DNA of 64,000 bases, taken from JAOUGY01 sp050329955 (GTDB lineage Bacteria > Actinomycetota > Acidimicrobiia > Spongiisociales > ZC4RG35). This document shows positions 16,006 to 24,466 of this stretch, in pieces. The DNA lies in assembly GCA_050329955.1 (NCBI GenBank), contig JBHJOH010000013.1, positions 1-64,000 of the forward strand. Direction: 5' to 3'. Every line of letters begins with the position of its first letter. The stretch's first letter is position 1. The notes beneath the pieces were generated by a model. The model worked only from the letters and a program-made list of their open reading frames with translations. It made no database searches and was not told where the DNA came from. The translations under genes were made by a program, and so were the position numbers.

Positions 16006-16923
16006 TCACGGAAGTGCACGGTCGAGATCGATCACCCTGGGGCCTTTCACCACCCGAGCCTGACCGCCCGCGGCCGGGAGGCGGCGCTCGCCGTCCAGCG
16101 CTACCAATCCGGCGGCGGGGTCGATCTGGAGCACACTGCCGAGGGAAAGGTCCTCGTGTCCGGCGACGGGAATGTCGAGCACCACGCCGGGGCCGAACAC
16201 CGCAGACACGGTCCCCGTCCCGCCGAAGCGGATCCACCGGGCATTGCCCGGCTGAAGGGGACCGAGGGCGGCGGCGATCGAGGCGATGCCCACGGCTGTG
16301 CGTCGAGCCGACGTCACCAAGCCTTCGACCAGCGACGCCGGGTCGAGGATGGCACCGGCACCCACCCAGCGGTCGCGTACGGCGACGGCGTCGATCACCG
16401 CCAGTGCCCTTCCGACAGTGGTGTCGACTTCCACGGCAGTGGTGGGCACGAACGCATCGAGGCCGCCCACCAGGGCACGGGCGGTGGCAAACCCGATCAC
16501 GGTTGGTTCGTGGGTGAGGGCGAAGGCGTTGTTGGTCCCGGCGGCGAGCGGCACCAGCGGCGCTTCCGGCCAGCCTTCAGCTGCGGCCCTGACGGTGCCG
16601 TCTCCGCCCACGGTGACGAGGGCAGCGGCGCCAGTGGCTTGGAGTAGTCGGGCCGCCGTGCGGGTGTCGGCCTCGACTCCCTCGGCCACCACGTCGAGAA
16701 ACCCGAGGCTCGCCCCGGCCGACCCGGCCAGGCGGGCGGCCCGTCTCACCAGTCCGGCGGCATCGTCGAGGGCGATGACCTCGATGTCGGTGATCGAGCC
16801 GAGTCCGACCAGGAGCCGAGCGACCAGGTTTGCCTTCTCCTCGATGTCCATTACCCGGGCGAGACCGGTGAGGCGTCGAATGTCCTTGGACGACGCCGGG
16901 TTGGCGATGAGGCCGACATGCAT
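16006..16923 (-). CDS. AcoX-like ATP-NAD-kinase-fold protein of the acetoin operon
   Basis: A 305-residue protein starting MHVGLIANPASSKDIRRLTG. It carries the NAD-kinase/diacylglycerol-kinase fold motif VTVGGDGTVRAAAEGW near residue 105 and LAAGTNNAFALTHEPT, as in AcoX proteins of acetoin operons. AcoX is found with acetoin dehydrogenases but its reaction is not firmly known. It is the first gene of the operon, which argues that the TPP complex acts on acetoin or a related diketone. GTG 16932 is an alternative start. Confidence 0.85.
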   Translation of the reverse strand: MHVGLIANPASSKDIRRLTGLARVMDIEEKANLVARLLVGLGSITDIEVIALDDAAGLVRRAARLAGSAGASLGFLDVVAEGVEADTRTAARLLQATGAAALVTVGGDGTVRAAAEGWPEAPLVPLAAGTNNAFALTHEPTVIGFATARALVGGLDAFVPTTAVEVDTTVGRALAVIDAVAVRDRWVGAGAILDPASLVEGLVTSARRTAVGIASIAAALGPLQPGNARWIRFGGTGTVSAVFGPGVVLDIPVAGHEDLSLGSVLQIDPAAGLVALDGERRLPAAGGQARVVKGPRVIDLDRALP

Positions 16924-17031
16924 GAGCGACACCCTAGAGCTGAGCACCGGCTCAGGGCCGGGGAGCAAGCCGGGGTTTGGTGAACCGCCATCGGTGGGTA
17001 GGTGGCGCCCGTCCGAAGGAAGGATCTCTCC

Positions 17032-17586
17032 ATGGAATCGCCCAAGTTCACCGTACCGGGTATCACCCACGAGGATGCCGGCACCCTCATCGACACCCTC
17101 GCCGATCGGCTCGTCTCGCTCATCGACCTCTCGCTCGCCCTCAAACACATCCACTGGAACGTGGTGGGCCCCCAGTTCATCGCGGTACACGAGTTGCTCG
17201 ATCGGCAGGTCGACGCAGCCCGCCGGATGTCCGACGCCGTGGCGGAACGGATCGCCACACTCGGCGGGACCCCCGTCGGGACACCGGGTCATCTGGTGGC
17301 GAGCCGATCCTGGGACGACTACTCCGTCGGCAAGGCGACGGTGCCGGTGCATCTCGCCGCTCTCGATCTCGTATACAGCGGGTTGATCCTGGACCATCGC
17401 CGGGCGCAGGAGACGGCCGCCGGACTCGACCCCGTCACCGAGGATCTGCTGCTCGGCCAGCTCGGTGTGCTCGAGCAGTTCCAATGGTTCGTTCGTGCCC
17501 ACCTCGAGAACGCGGCAGGTGAGCTGGTCACCCCGGCGCCGACCGAGCTCGAGGTCGATCAACCAGCCAACGACGTCTACGTCTGA
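17032..17586 (+). CDS. Dps-family ferritin-like DNA-protection protein
   Basis: A 184-residue protein with the Dps ferroxidase signature: LALKHIHWNVVGPQF, then HELLDRQVDAARRM (His, His, Asp, Glu ligands). It oxidises Fe2+ with H2O2 and stores iron, protecting DNA. AAGGAAGGA lies before the ATG. The C-terminal tail (PTELEVDQPANDVYV) is acidic, not Lys-rich, so DNA binding may be weak. A 15-bp duplication spans its stop codon. The neighbouring stress-sigma module suggests stress control. Confidence 0.93.
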   Translation: MESPKFTVPGITHEDAGTLIDTLADRLVSLIDLSLALKHIHWNVVGPQFIAVHELLDRQVDAARRMSDAVAERIATLGGTPVGTPGHLVASRSWDDYSVGKATVPVHLAALDLVYSGLILDHRRAQETAAGLDPVTEDLLLGQLGVLEQFQWFVRAHLENAAGELVTPAPTELEVDQPANDVYV

Positions 17587-17605
17587 TGTGTCTACGTCTG
17601 ATGTG
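17576..17605. repeat. 15-bp tandem duplication over the dps stop codon
   Basis: TCTACGTCTGATGTG occurs twice back to back (17576-17590 and 17591-17605). The first copy contains the stop codon of dps, so the protein is unaffected. It looks like a recent slippage or duplication event. Confidence 0.85.
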
Positions 17606-17630
17606 ACCTCCCGACGCCAAGGAAGTTGAG

Positions 17631-18116
17631 ATGTCGTTCGATCCCGCCCCCGGTTCTTCTGGTGTTTCGGCCCACACGTCCAGCCGCCCCGATCCCGCCC
17701 GCGAGGTACGGGAGATGGCGCGATTGCTGGTCGACTCCGCCGAACGATTGGCCGCCGCCTCCGACCTGGTCGTGAACGCAGCGACCGCTCGCTCGCTCGG
17801 CGAGATGGGGCAGATGCGTCGGACGGCCTCCGACACGGTGATCGCCCTGGCAGCCGATGCCGGTGTTGTGGTCCGCAATGACGCCACCGGCTCAGCCGGT
17901 GGCGTCATGGACCAGTCCACCCTCGGATTGCCGACGGGAGACGACTCGGTGGTGATCGAAGTCCTCCTGGCGAGAGATGACCGGTTGGTGGTTCGCCTCG
18001 ATGCCGCTCAGGGCGGGGACCTGCCGCCGATGGTGAAGGAGCAGCTGCGGCTCACGGGAGCTCAGGTGCGCGATGGTCTGAGATCCATGGCCACCTGGGT
18101 CGGCAGCGGCTCATGA
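17631..18116 (+). CDS. Hypothetical 161-residue protein
   Basis: No family is recognised. AAGGAAG precedes the ATG. The N-terminal 20 residues are Pro/Ser-rich, followed by an alpha-helical stretch (ARLLVDSAERLAAASDLVV) and a C-terminal half with beta-like character (VVIEVLLARDDRLVVRLDA). It is soluble, without a signal peptide. It lies between dps and a DUF6328 membrane gene upstream of a sigma-regulation cluster, so a stress-linked role is possible. Confidence 0.65.
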   Translation: MSFDPAPGSSGVSAHTSSRPDPAREVREMARLLVDSAERLAAASDLVVNAATARSLGEMGQMRRTASDTVIALAADAGVVVRNDATGSAGGVMDQSTLGLPTGDDSVVIEVLLARDDRLVVRLDAAQGGDLPPMVKEQLRLTGAQVRDGLRSMATWVGSGS

Positions 18117-18201
18117 GGCTCCTGCTCTGGTCCGTGCTCGGGGAGTCGTTAGCCGGACACTGGACAAGCGGCTCCGGGAGCGTTGGCGGAGTGACCCTCC
18201 G

Positions 18202-18702
18202 ATGACGGCGTATCGTGCCGGGGGAGCCGGGAAGCAAGCCGACAACCAGGACGACGACAACGAACTCGACGATGCCTTTCGGGCAGTGATGGAGGGACTG
18301 CGTACCACCCTCCCCGGAGTGCAGGTGCTGTTCGCATTCCTGCTCACCATGCCCCTGCAACCCGGGTTCGCCGAGCTGGACAGCCTCGACCGGGATGTGT
18401 TCTACCTGGCGTTCGCCTCGTCCGCCCTGGCCTCGGTCCTCCTCATCACTCCGAGCGTGCACCAACGTATCCGGGCTCCGATCTCGGGTCTGCGAAGACG
18501 GACCGCCCGTCACGTGTTCGTGGCGATTCGGATCGCAAATGCCGGGACCGTGATCGCAGCGGTGGCCCTGTCGGCGTCGGTCTACCTGGTGACGTCGTTG
18601 GTGTTCGGGGACCGGGCCGGGGCCGTCGCCGCCGGGGTCCTGGCGCTGGTCACGGCGTGGGCCTGGTTCTACCTCCCGATGGTGGCCTTCCGTCACAGAT
18701 GA
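18202..18702 (+). CDS. DUF6328-family membrane protein
   Basis: A 166-residue protein with an acidic N terminus (DNQDDDNELDD), then ALPGVQVLFAFLLTMPLQPGF-like sequence and four predicted membrane helices, closely fitting DUF6328. No function is known for the family. GGAG precedes the ATG. An ATG at 18699 overlaps its stop, which may couple it to the following RsbW-like frame. Confidence 0.82.
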   Translation: MTAYRAGGAGKQADNQDDDNELDDAFRAVMEGLRTTLPGVQVLFAFLLTMPLQPGFAELDSLDRDVFYLAFASSALASVLLITPSVHQRIRAPISGLRRRTARHVFVAIRIANAGTVIAAVALSASVYLVTSLVFGDRAGAVAAGVLALVTAWAWFYLPMVAFRHR

Positions 18703-18872
18703 CACTTCGTGCCCATGTGGGATCGGCGGGGAGCGGATGTTTCGGGCCTGGGTGTATCCGGGTAGACGGCGAGGTGAAAGCGACCTGGAAGCGGGGGTGG
18801 GCCGTGGGAAGGTCGCCCGAGAGAATCGGACAAGAGGAACAGGTTCGACCAGAAGAGCCGTCGAGGGATCGA

Positions 18873-19250
18873 GTGGAGACGCGGCTGTTCAGGCGCGACG
18901 AGCGGGCGCCTTCCGCCGTGCGCCGTCTGGTGGCGATGGTCGTCGCCGGCTGGGCGGTCGGCCCCGTGATGCTCGCCGCCAGCGAGATCACCACCAACGC
19001 CGTGAAGTACGGAGAGCCGGACTCGCCCGATCTGGTGAAGGCCACCGTGAGTCAGCAGTCTGGGGCTGTGTCGGTGGAAGTGGTGGGACGCGGGAGGTTC
19101 GCCCCGGGGAAGCATCAGCGTGAAGGCCCAGGAGGTTTCGGACTGGGGATCGTCGACGAGATCGCCTCGGCCTGGGGCGTTGAGCAGCACGGACGAAACG
19201 TCCGGGTCTGGTTCACGGTTGAGGCTACCGATCCCCGAAACGCAGACTGA
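18873..19250 (+). CDS. RsbW-like ATP-binding protein (HATPase_c_2), putative anti-sigma kinase
   Basis: A Bergerat-fold domain with an intact N box (ASEITTNAVKYGEPDS) and G box (GGFGLGIVDEIASAWG), ending VRVWFTVEA. It should bind ATP, phosphorylate an STAS antagonist and bind a sigma factor. GTG 18873 is chosen because GAGGGA lies four bases upstream and the 125-residue product matches the family length. Longer starts at 18804, 18774 or the stop-overlapping ATG 18699 add a sequence with no family match. The 3' end overlaps the convergent gene by 26 bp. Confidence 0.8.
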   Translation: METRLFRRDERAPSAVRRLVAMVVAGWAVGPVMLAASEITTNAVKYGEPDSPDLVKATVSQQSGAVSVEVVGRGRFAPGKHQREGPGGFGLGIVDEIASAWGVEQHGRNVRVWFTVEATDPRNAD

Positions 19251-19584
19251 TGCGGTACTCGTGACTCGACCGTACGACGGTATGTCCCGGTGCCAACGTG
19301 TCGAGCGCTACCGTGAGCAGGTCGATCCCGTCGTCCTGGTGGTCGATGTCCCTACCCGTGCCCACCACGTCGACTGCGATGGACTCGGGGCCGGTGGTGC
19401 CGTTCACGGAGACGCCCGTCACGCCGGGAGCCGTGGCCACCGCCAGGGTGGCCTCGTCGAGCACCAGGCTCAGATCCGCCAGGTCGCTGGCGTTCTCGAG
19501 ACGTCCGGCCGCCGTCACCACGACGGTGCGGGGTACGTGGAGCCAACGGGGGTCGGCGGGGACATCGACTCTGAAAGAGGTCAT
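19225..19584 (-). CDS. Degenerate RsbW-like protein lacking ATP-binding residues
   Basis: A 119-residue protein beginning MTSFRVDVPADPRWLHVPRT, the usual opening of anti-sigma HATPase proteins, followed by DLADLSLVLDEATLAVAT where the N-box helix should be. The catalytic Asn is absent and no glycine-rich box is visible. It may act as a non-catalytic binding partner or a diverged adaptor in the partner-switch network. It is transcribed divergently from the STAS gene and is tail to tail with the RsbW-like gene. Confidence 0.65.
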   Translation of the reverse strand: MTSFRVDVPADPRWLHVPRTVVVTAAGRLENASDLADLSLVLDEATLAVATAPGVTGVSVNGTTGPESIAVDVVGTGRDIDHQDDGIDLLTVALDTLAPGHTVVRSSHEYRISLRFGDR

Positions 19585-19619
19585 GAGCTGATGATACGAT
19601 CGATGGAGGTGGAGGTGTC

Positions 19620-19958
19620 ATGCTGCTGAATGTGACTCGGACCGAGAACGAGCGTGGGTGGACCATGCTCTCGGTCAAGGGCGAAATCGACATCGCCACA
19701 GCCGGGATACTGGATGAGGCGATCGAGCAGGCCGTGACGGATGGTCGGACCCGGATTGCGGTCGACCTCGAGGGGGTTTCATTCATGGACTCGACCGGTC
19801 TCCGGACCCTGATCGTCGCTCATCGGCGACTGGGCGACGTCGGGGGGACGCTCGCCGTGATACCGGGTTCAGGGCCCATCAGGCGACTCCTCGAGGTGGC
19901 AGGTGTGGTCGACACGCTCGAGATCGTGACTGTGGCAGGCGATCTGCCTCCGGCGTGA
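19620..19958 (+). CDS. STAS-domain anti-sigma factor antagonist (RsbV/SpoIIAA type)
   Basis: A 112-residue single STAS domain with the phosphorylation loop GVSFMDSTGLRTLIVAHRRL (Ser in DSTG). When dephosphorylated, such proteins sequester the RsbW-type kinase and free the sigma factor. GGAGGTG lies before the ATG. Its stop overlaps the GTG of the next gene, and three overlapping genes follow, ending in the sigma factor. Confidence 0.92.
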   Translation: MLLNVTRTENERGWTMLSVKGEIDIATAGILDEAIEQAVTDGRTRIAVDLEGVSFMDSTGLRTLIVAHRRLGDVGGTLAVIPGSGPIRRLLEVAGVVDTLEIVTVAGDLPPA

Positions 19959-20296
19959 ACGTGGCACGGATCGTTCTCGACGGGGCCGCCGAGAACGTCG
20001 TGTTGGCGCGGGCCTTCGCGGCGGCGACGCTCCACGTGCTGGGGGTGCCTGACGACGATGTCGAAGGCGTTCGACTGATCGTGTCCGAGCTGGTCACGGC
20101 GCTCATCACCGATGGTGCCGACCGGGTGTTGATCGAGGTCATCGATGGTGACCAACCGGCCCTGCGCATCGGCTCCGACGGGACGTTGCCCAGCTTGACG
20201 GCGCCGGCGGGCCGGATCGTGGAAGCTTCTCTCGGGGTGGGCCTCGACGTGGCAGATGGCTGCTGGCGGGTCCCTCTCCGTGTGTTCCGGTCATGA
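19955..20296 (+). CDS. RsbW-like domain with the catalytic Asn lost
   Basis: A 113-residue protein with the outline of an HATPase_c_2 anti-sigma factor: VVLARAFAAATLHVLG, then DDVEGVRLIVSELVTALITDG. The N box should read SELVTNAV; here Asn is replaced by Ala, and no G box is apparent. It probably cannot bind ATP. GTG start overlapping the STAS stop by 4 bp; its stop overlaps the sigma gene ATG by 4 bp. It could be a phosphorylation-blind sigma-binding partner. Confidence 0.72.
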   Translation: MNVARIVLDGAAENVVLARAFAAATLHVLGVPDDDVEGVRLIVSELVTALITDGADRVLIEVIDGDQPALRIGSDGTLPSLTAPAGRIVEASLGVGLDVADGCWRVPLRVFRS

Positions 20297-21369
20297 GTGA
20301 CCGGCTCGTTCTCGAGGCCGATCGGCGTGCTCCGCAGCGGGCCAGGAAGTGGATGACCGCCAACGTGAGCCTCGATCCGATCCGTCGGGCCGAAGCGGCG
20401 CTGCTGCTCTCCGATCTGGTGACTCTGGTGGTGGCTCCCTCCGAGCCGATCACCGGGGCTGCGGTTGTGATCTCGGTACGGCCCGGGCCCACCGGTGTGG
20501 TGTTCTCGGTGAAGGGGTCGGAGGGACCGGTGGTCGACGACCTGATGGAACGGCTGCTCGACCAGGTGGCACGGCGCTGGGGGTCGGAGGAACACCCCGA
20601 TGGCCGGCTGGTCTGGTTCGAGGTGCGACGCCCCGGCACGCTGGAGCCGGCGCTGTCGGCGCTGTCGACCGAAGAAGTCTTGGCCCGGGCACCCGGTGAC
20701 CCGGACGCCCGCGACGAGGTGATCCGGCGGTTCAAGCCGTTGGCCCTGTCCCAGGCCCGTCGCTATCGCGGCAAGGGGATCTCGGAGGGAGACCTGGAGC
20801 AGGTCGCGCTGCTCGGCATGCTGAGGGCGTTGGATCGCTACGACCCGGAGTTCGGGGCTTTCGATCCCTTCGCCTCACGAACCATATCGGGCGAGCTGAA
20901 GCGGCATTTCCGGGATCGAGCCTGGTCGGTGCGGGTACCCCGGGCCCTCCAGGAGCGGGTGCTCGATGTCGCCCGGGTCGGCCAGGAGCTGAGCCAGCGA
21001 CTGGGCAGGGTTCCAACCCCCGCCGAGATAGCAGCCGTCCTCGACGTTGCCGCCGAAGATGTTCTCGAGGCCATGGGGGCTTCCCGTGCCTATTCGTCGA
21101 TCTCGCTGGACACGCCCGACGAGGACACCGGATGGACGGTGGGTGATGCCCTCGGAGTCGAGGACATGGAGTTGGCCCTCACCGACCGTCGGCAGGGATT
21201 GGCCCCCGCCATGGCCGCGCTCCCCGAACGTGAGCGCCACATCCTCTATCTACGGTTCGTCGAGGACCTGACCCAGACCGAGATCGCCGACGCGGTGGGG
21301 ATATCGCAGATGCACGTGTCCCGCCTGCTGGCACGGGCACTCGACAAACTCCGGGCGACCGTCGAATGA
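20293..21369 (+). CDS. SigB/SigF-family sigma factor with N-terminal degenerate RsbW-like domain
   Basis: A 358-residue fusion. Residues 1-112 look like an anti-sigma HATPase domain: RRAPQRARKW, an N-box-like LLLSDLVTLVV with Asp for Glu and Leu for Asn, and an ending RRWGSEEHPDGRLVWFEV that parallels DRWGVEDDADLLVWFEV of the intact paralogue at 21658. Residues 138-215 are sigma region 2 (ARRYRGKGISEGDLEQVALLG), about 216-265 region 3 and 300-355 region 4 (LPERERHILYLRFVEDLTQTE, then QMHVSRLLARALDKL). Normal SigB/F proteins are about 260 residues. The domain may autoinhibit the sigma factor or dock regulators. Confidence 0.85.
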   Translation: MSDRLVLEADRRAPQRARKWMTANVSLDPIRRAEAALLLSDLVTLVVAPSEPITGAAVVISVRPGPTGVVFSVKGSEGPVVDDLMERLLDQVARRWGSEEHPDGRLVWFEVRRPGTLEPALSALSTEEVLARAPGDPDARDEVIRRFKPLALSQARRYRGKGISEGDLEQVALLGMLRALDRYDPEFGAFDPFASRTISGELKRHFRDRAWSVRVPRALQERVLDVARVGQELSQRLGRVPTPAEIAAVLDVAAEDVLEAMGASRAYSSISLDTPDEDTGWTVGDALGVEDMELALTDRRQGLAPAMAALPERERHILYLRFVEDLTQTEIADAVGISQMHVSRLLARALDKLRATVE

Positions 21370-21629
21370 GCACTCAGGTTGCGGCCTCGGAGACCGAAGA
21401 GACCACCGTGAACATGCGATCGAGTGCCGTGGTCCTGAGCGGGTCCTCGAGCACGCCCGGGCCGACCACCCCCAACCTGGTGGTGCGTGAGGGGTCCGCC
21501 TGGTGGGCCGCCACCCCGCACACGGGGGTGTGGCCGGTCACGTTCCCAGCCGGTCCCATTGCGGAAGCAGGTCCCGATGTACGACCGGATGAGGTTTGCC
21601 TTGTATCTGCGGGGATCGCGCTACCGTGA
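21366..21629 (+). CDS. Possible 87-residue protein coupled to the sigma gene
   Basis: An ATG overlaps the sigma factor stop by 4 bp and opens 87 codons. The product is Ser/Thr-rich at the start and contains SAWWAATPHTGVWPVTFPAG; no family is recognised. It ends 28 nt before the next start. Coupling favours a real gene, composition does not strongly. Confidence 0.4.
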   Translation: MSTQVAASETEETTVNMRSSAVVLSGSSSTPGPTTPNLVVREGSAWWAATPHTGVWPVTFPAGPIAEAGPDVRPDEVCLVSAGIALP

Positions 21630-21657
21630 TCGGAGGGGTCCAAGGAACGTTGGAGCC

Positions 21658-22035
21658 ATGGCATCGTCGCCGGTACACAAGGTGATCACCCACCGACTCG
21701 AGGTAGATCCTTCGGCGCCGGGCCGGGCGCGAAGGTTGGTCGCCGAGGCACTGGCACACCACCCTCGGATCGACGACATCCTCCTCGCCACCAGTGAGCT
21801 GGTCACCAACGTGGTGCGTCATGGCCGAGAGCTGACTCATGCCGAGCTCACGCTGGATCACCTCGACGGCTCGGTGACGGTGGGGGTCCGCCAGCGCGGT
21901 GGCCAGTTCGACCGTGTGCAGCACCTGGCCACCGATCCGCACGGTCGCGGGCTGTCGATCGTCGAGGCGGTGACCGATCGGTGGGGCGTCGAAGACGACG
22001 CGGACCTGCTGGTCTGGTTCGAAGTCTCGGGCTGA
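21658..22035 (+). CDS. RsbW-like ATP-binding anti-sigma kinase
   Basis: A 125-residue Bergerat-fold protein. The N box is intact (LLATSELVTNVVRHG), the G box reads GRGLSIVEAVTDRWGVE, and it ends LLVWFEVSG. It is the best candidate for the ATP-dependent regulator of the sigma factor encoded just upstream. ATG 21658 is chosen from GGAG at six bases; the longer open frame has no homology. It is convergent with the SpoIIE-type phosphatase gene. Confidence 0.9.
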   Translation: MASSPVHKVITHRLEVDPSAPGRARRLVAEALAHHPRIDDILLATSELVTNVVRHGRELTHAELTLDHLDGSVTVGVRQRGGQFDRVQHLATDPHGRGLSIVEAVTDRWGVEDDADLLVWFEVSG

Positions 22036-22127
22036 GGACGCCCGGAGGCGAACGATCAGTCTGAGTTCGAGCGAAGAGACCTGGGTGACCAAGCCTTCAC
22101 AACAACTCCAGCGGCGTGGTCGTGGGG

Positions 22128-24269
22128 TCACCGCCCCTGCCCGGAGGTGAGACTGATAACCAGGATGGTGGCGTCGTCGTCGGCCTCGTCCGCTAGTTTG
22201 ACCAGGTCGTCGGTGATCACGGCGACATTGCACGGCAGCGTCTCCAGACGGCTGCGCAGCGCCTGCAACGAAGCGTCGATATCCCGATCGCGCCGTTCCA
22301 CGACTCCGTCGGTGTACATGACCAGACAGTGCTCGGGCTCGAGGGTGATGACGTGGTCACCCCCGCCGAGCTCGCCCACGCCGAGCGGGGGAGCGAGCGG
22401 AACGTCGATGGTCTTCACCAGTCCGTGGCCCACCATGACCGGGGGGAGGTGACCGGCCGATGCCAGGGTCACGGTGCCGCGTTCGGGGTCGACTTCGGCG
22501 CACAGCATCGTCGAGGCGAGTGCGCTGCGATCGTTGGAGGCGAAGACGCTCAACGCTGTCAGGACCTCGGTTGGGCTGCGCCCCTCGGAGATGAGCAATC
22601 GAGCCGACTGGCGGAGTTGCGCCATCGTCGCCACCGCCTCCAGGCCTCGGCCCACCACGTCGCCGATGACATACATGGCGGTGCCCCGGGGCGTGGCGAC
22701 CACGTCATACCAGTCGCCCCCGACCGAGCCCTCTCCGGCCGGCCGGTAGAAGGCGGCTGCATCCACCCGGTCACAGCTGACCTCGACCGGTGGGGCCAAC
22801 GCCGCCTGCAGGGTCTCGGCCACGGTGTTGATACGATCGAACAGGCTGCTGCGTTCCAAGGCCACGCCGACATGCTGGGCGATGGAGTCGAGGAGTCGTC
22901 GCTCCCCGGCCGGGAACGCATGGTCGGTCGCCCCCACGAACCCGATCGCCCCCAGGAGGCCCCGGGCTCCGTACAGCGGAACGGCGGCGAACGACCCGGA
23001 TGGCACCGTGGTCATCACCTCGGCCAGGTTCGGAAACCGGTTCACCAACTCGCCCACCGTTTCGTAGTACACCGGCTCCCCTCCCAGAATGGCCTCGTTG
23101 AACGGGCCGGGCTGGCGGAGGGTGGGGGCCATCGCCGTCAGGCGCCCGGGGTCATAACCGGCGCTGGCCACGATTCGAGGGCCGTCCTCTGTGCTGAGGA
23201 CCACCGCTCCCCGGTCGGCGGTGGTGGCTGCGATGGCCCGTTCGATGGCGGTCTGGGCGACCTCCCGGATCGTCGATGCCTTGGACAGCCCTGAGATCAC
23301 CTCCTGCAGGTTGGCGAGTTGCGATGAGGTGCGCTCCGCCCGCCTTCGGGCGGACTCGGCTTCCTCCCACAACCGGGCGGTCTCGATCGCCATCCCTGCC
23401 CGTCGGCCGAGGTCCTCGGCGAAGCTCACGTCCTCGGGTCCGAAGCGGTAGGGGGTTTCGGCGCAGATCAGCGTCATCAGCCCTACCACCCGACCCCTTC
23501 CGAGCAGGGGTGCCACGATCGCCGAGCGCAACCCGAGCGATCGCATCACTTCGTAGTGGTGGTCATCGACGGCTCCGGCCCGAACCATCTCGTCGGTCAC
23601 ATGCGCGATCAGCACCGGACGTCGGGTGGCCACTGCTTCGGCGCCGACCCCGGCGGGTTCCACCGGTGCCGGGTACTCGTGCTGTAGCCGCCTGGCGAGG
23701 TCCTCCCGGGCCGGGTCGTGGTGCGCCACTGTGGGCGGACGGTCCATGTCGAAGACTTCCACCACGCACCAGTCGGAGAGGTCCGCCACCAGCAGACGGG
23801 TGATCCGCTCGACGGTCTCATCGACGGTGAGTCCCTGGGCCAGGATCTCACCGGCGATGACGAGGAATCGGTCCTGTTCGTGTCGGCGCTTGCGACCGGT
23901 TATGTCCGACATGACACCCACCATGCGATGGGCGGTGCCCTGGTCGTCGACCACCACGTGACCCCGGCTCGAGATCCAGTGGATCGAGCCGTCCGCCCAG
24001 GGCACCCGGAACTCGGTTTCGAAGTCGCCCTTGCTCGCCAGGGCTAGATCGAGTGCCTCCTGCACGGCGACCCGGTCGTCGGGGTGGACAGACTCCAGCA
24101 CGACCGCATAGGAAGCGGGCTGGTACCCGCGCTCATGGCCGAACAGAGGTCCGGTGTTGGCCGACCAGCGGATCGACCCGGTTCCGAGATCCCACACCCA
24201 GGCGGCGGTATCGGTACCTTCCAGAGCCTCGAGGACTTCGAGAACTGAAGCGAGCTGTGTGGTGTGCAT
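22128..24269 (-). CDS. PAS-GAF-GAF-SpoIIE (PP2C-type) phosphatase, RsbU-like
   Basis: A 713-residue multi-domain phosphatase. The N-terminal PAS domain has VWDLGTGSIRWSANTG and the PAC-like DITGRKRRHEQDRF end. Two GAF domains follow (about 140-310 and 325-480). The C-terminal PPM/SpoIIE domain has VGGDWYDVV, VIGDVVGRGLEAVA, LASAGHLPPVM and LVMYTDGVVERRD, giving the metal-binding Asp residues. It should dephosphorylate the STAS antagonist and so release the sigma factor in response to signals read by PAS/GAF. No membrane segments. The start is ATG 24269; a 16-residue extension is possible. Confidence 0.9.
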   Translation of the reverse strand: MHTTQLASVLEVLEALEGTDTAAWVWDLGTGSIRWSANTGPLFGHERGYQPASYAVVLESVHPDDRVAVQEALDLALASKGDFETEFRVPWADGSIHWISSRGHVVVDDQGTAHRMVGVMSDITGRKRRHEQDRFLVIAGEILAQGLTVDETVERITRLLVADLSDWCVVEVFDMDRPPTVAHHDPAREDLARRLQHEYPAPVEPAGVGAEAVATRRPVLIAHVTDEMVRAGAVDDHHYEVMRSLGLRSAIVAPLLGRGRVVGLMTLICAETPYRFGPEDVSFAEDLGRRAGMAIETARLWEEAESARRRAERTSSQLANLQEVISGLSKASTIREVAQTAIERAIAATTADRGAVVLSTEDGPRIVASAGYDPGRLTAMAPTLRQPGPFNEAILGGEPVYYETVGELVNRFPNLAEVMTTVPSGSFAAVPLYGARGLLGAIGFVGATDHAFPAGERRLLDSIAQHVGVALERSSLFDRINTVAETLQAALAPPVEVSCDRVDAAAFYRPAGEGSVGGDWYDVVATPRGTAMYVIGDVVGRGLEAVATMAQLRQSARLLISEGRSPTEVLTALSVFASNDRSALASTMLCAEVDPERGTVTLASAGHLPPVMVGHGLVKTIDVPLAPPLGVGELGGGDHVITLEPEHCLVMYTDGVVERRDRDIDASLQALRSRLETLPCNVAVITDDLVKLADEADDDATILVISLTSGQGR

Positions 24270-24454
24270 GGCCCTTGTGGTGAACCTACTCGTACGCCAA
24301 GACCCTCTCTGCAGCACGAGCCTACCGACGATCCCGCGGCTCGGGACCCGGCCGGTGTGAAGCGCCGACCGCCCGGAGCCGGCGCTCGCCGCGGCCGCCG
24401 ACTTGGAACAGGGCGTCGCGCGGAAACTCCCCGGTCGCCACCCGCTCCGTGCCC

Positions 24455-24460
24455 TACATT
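24455..24460 (+). promoter_or_regulatory. TACATT -10 box six bases before an ATG (leaderless-type start)
   Basis: TACATT is followed by six bases and then the ATG at 24467. Such TANNNT-N6-ATG spacing is the mark of leaderless transcripts in actinobacteria. No Shine-Dalgarno sequence precedes the gene. Confidence 0.5.
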
Positions 24461-24466
24461 CGGGGC

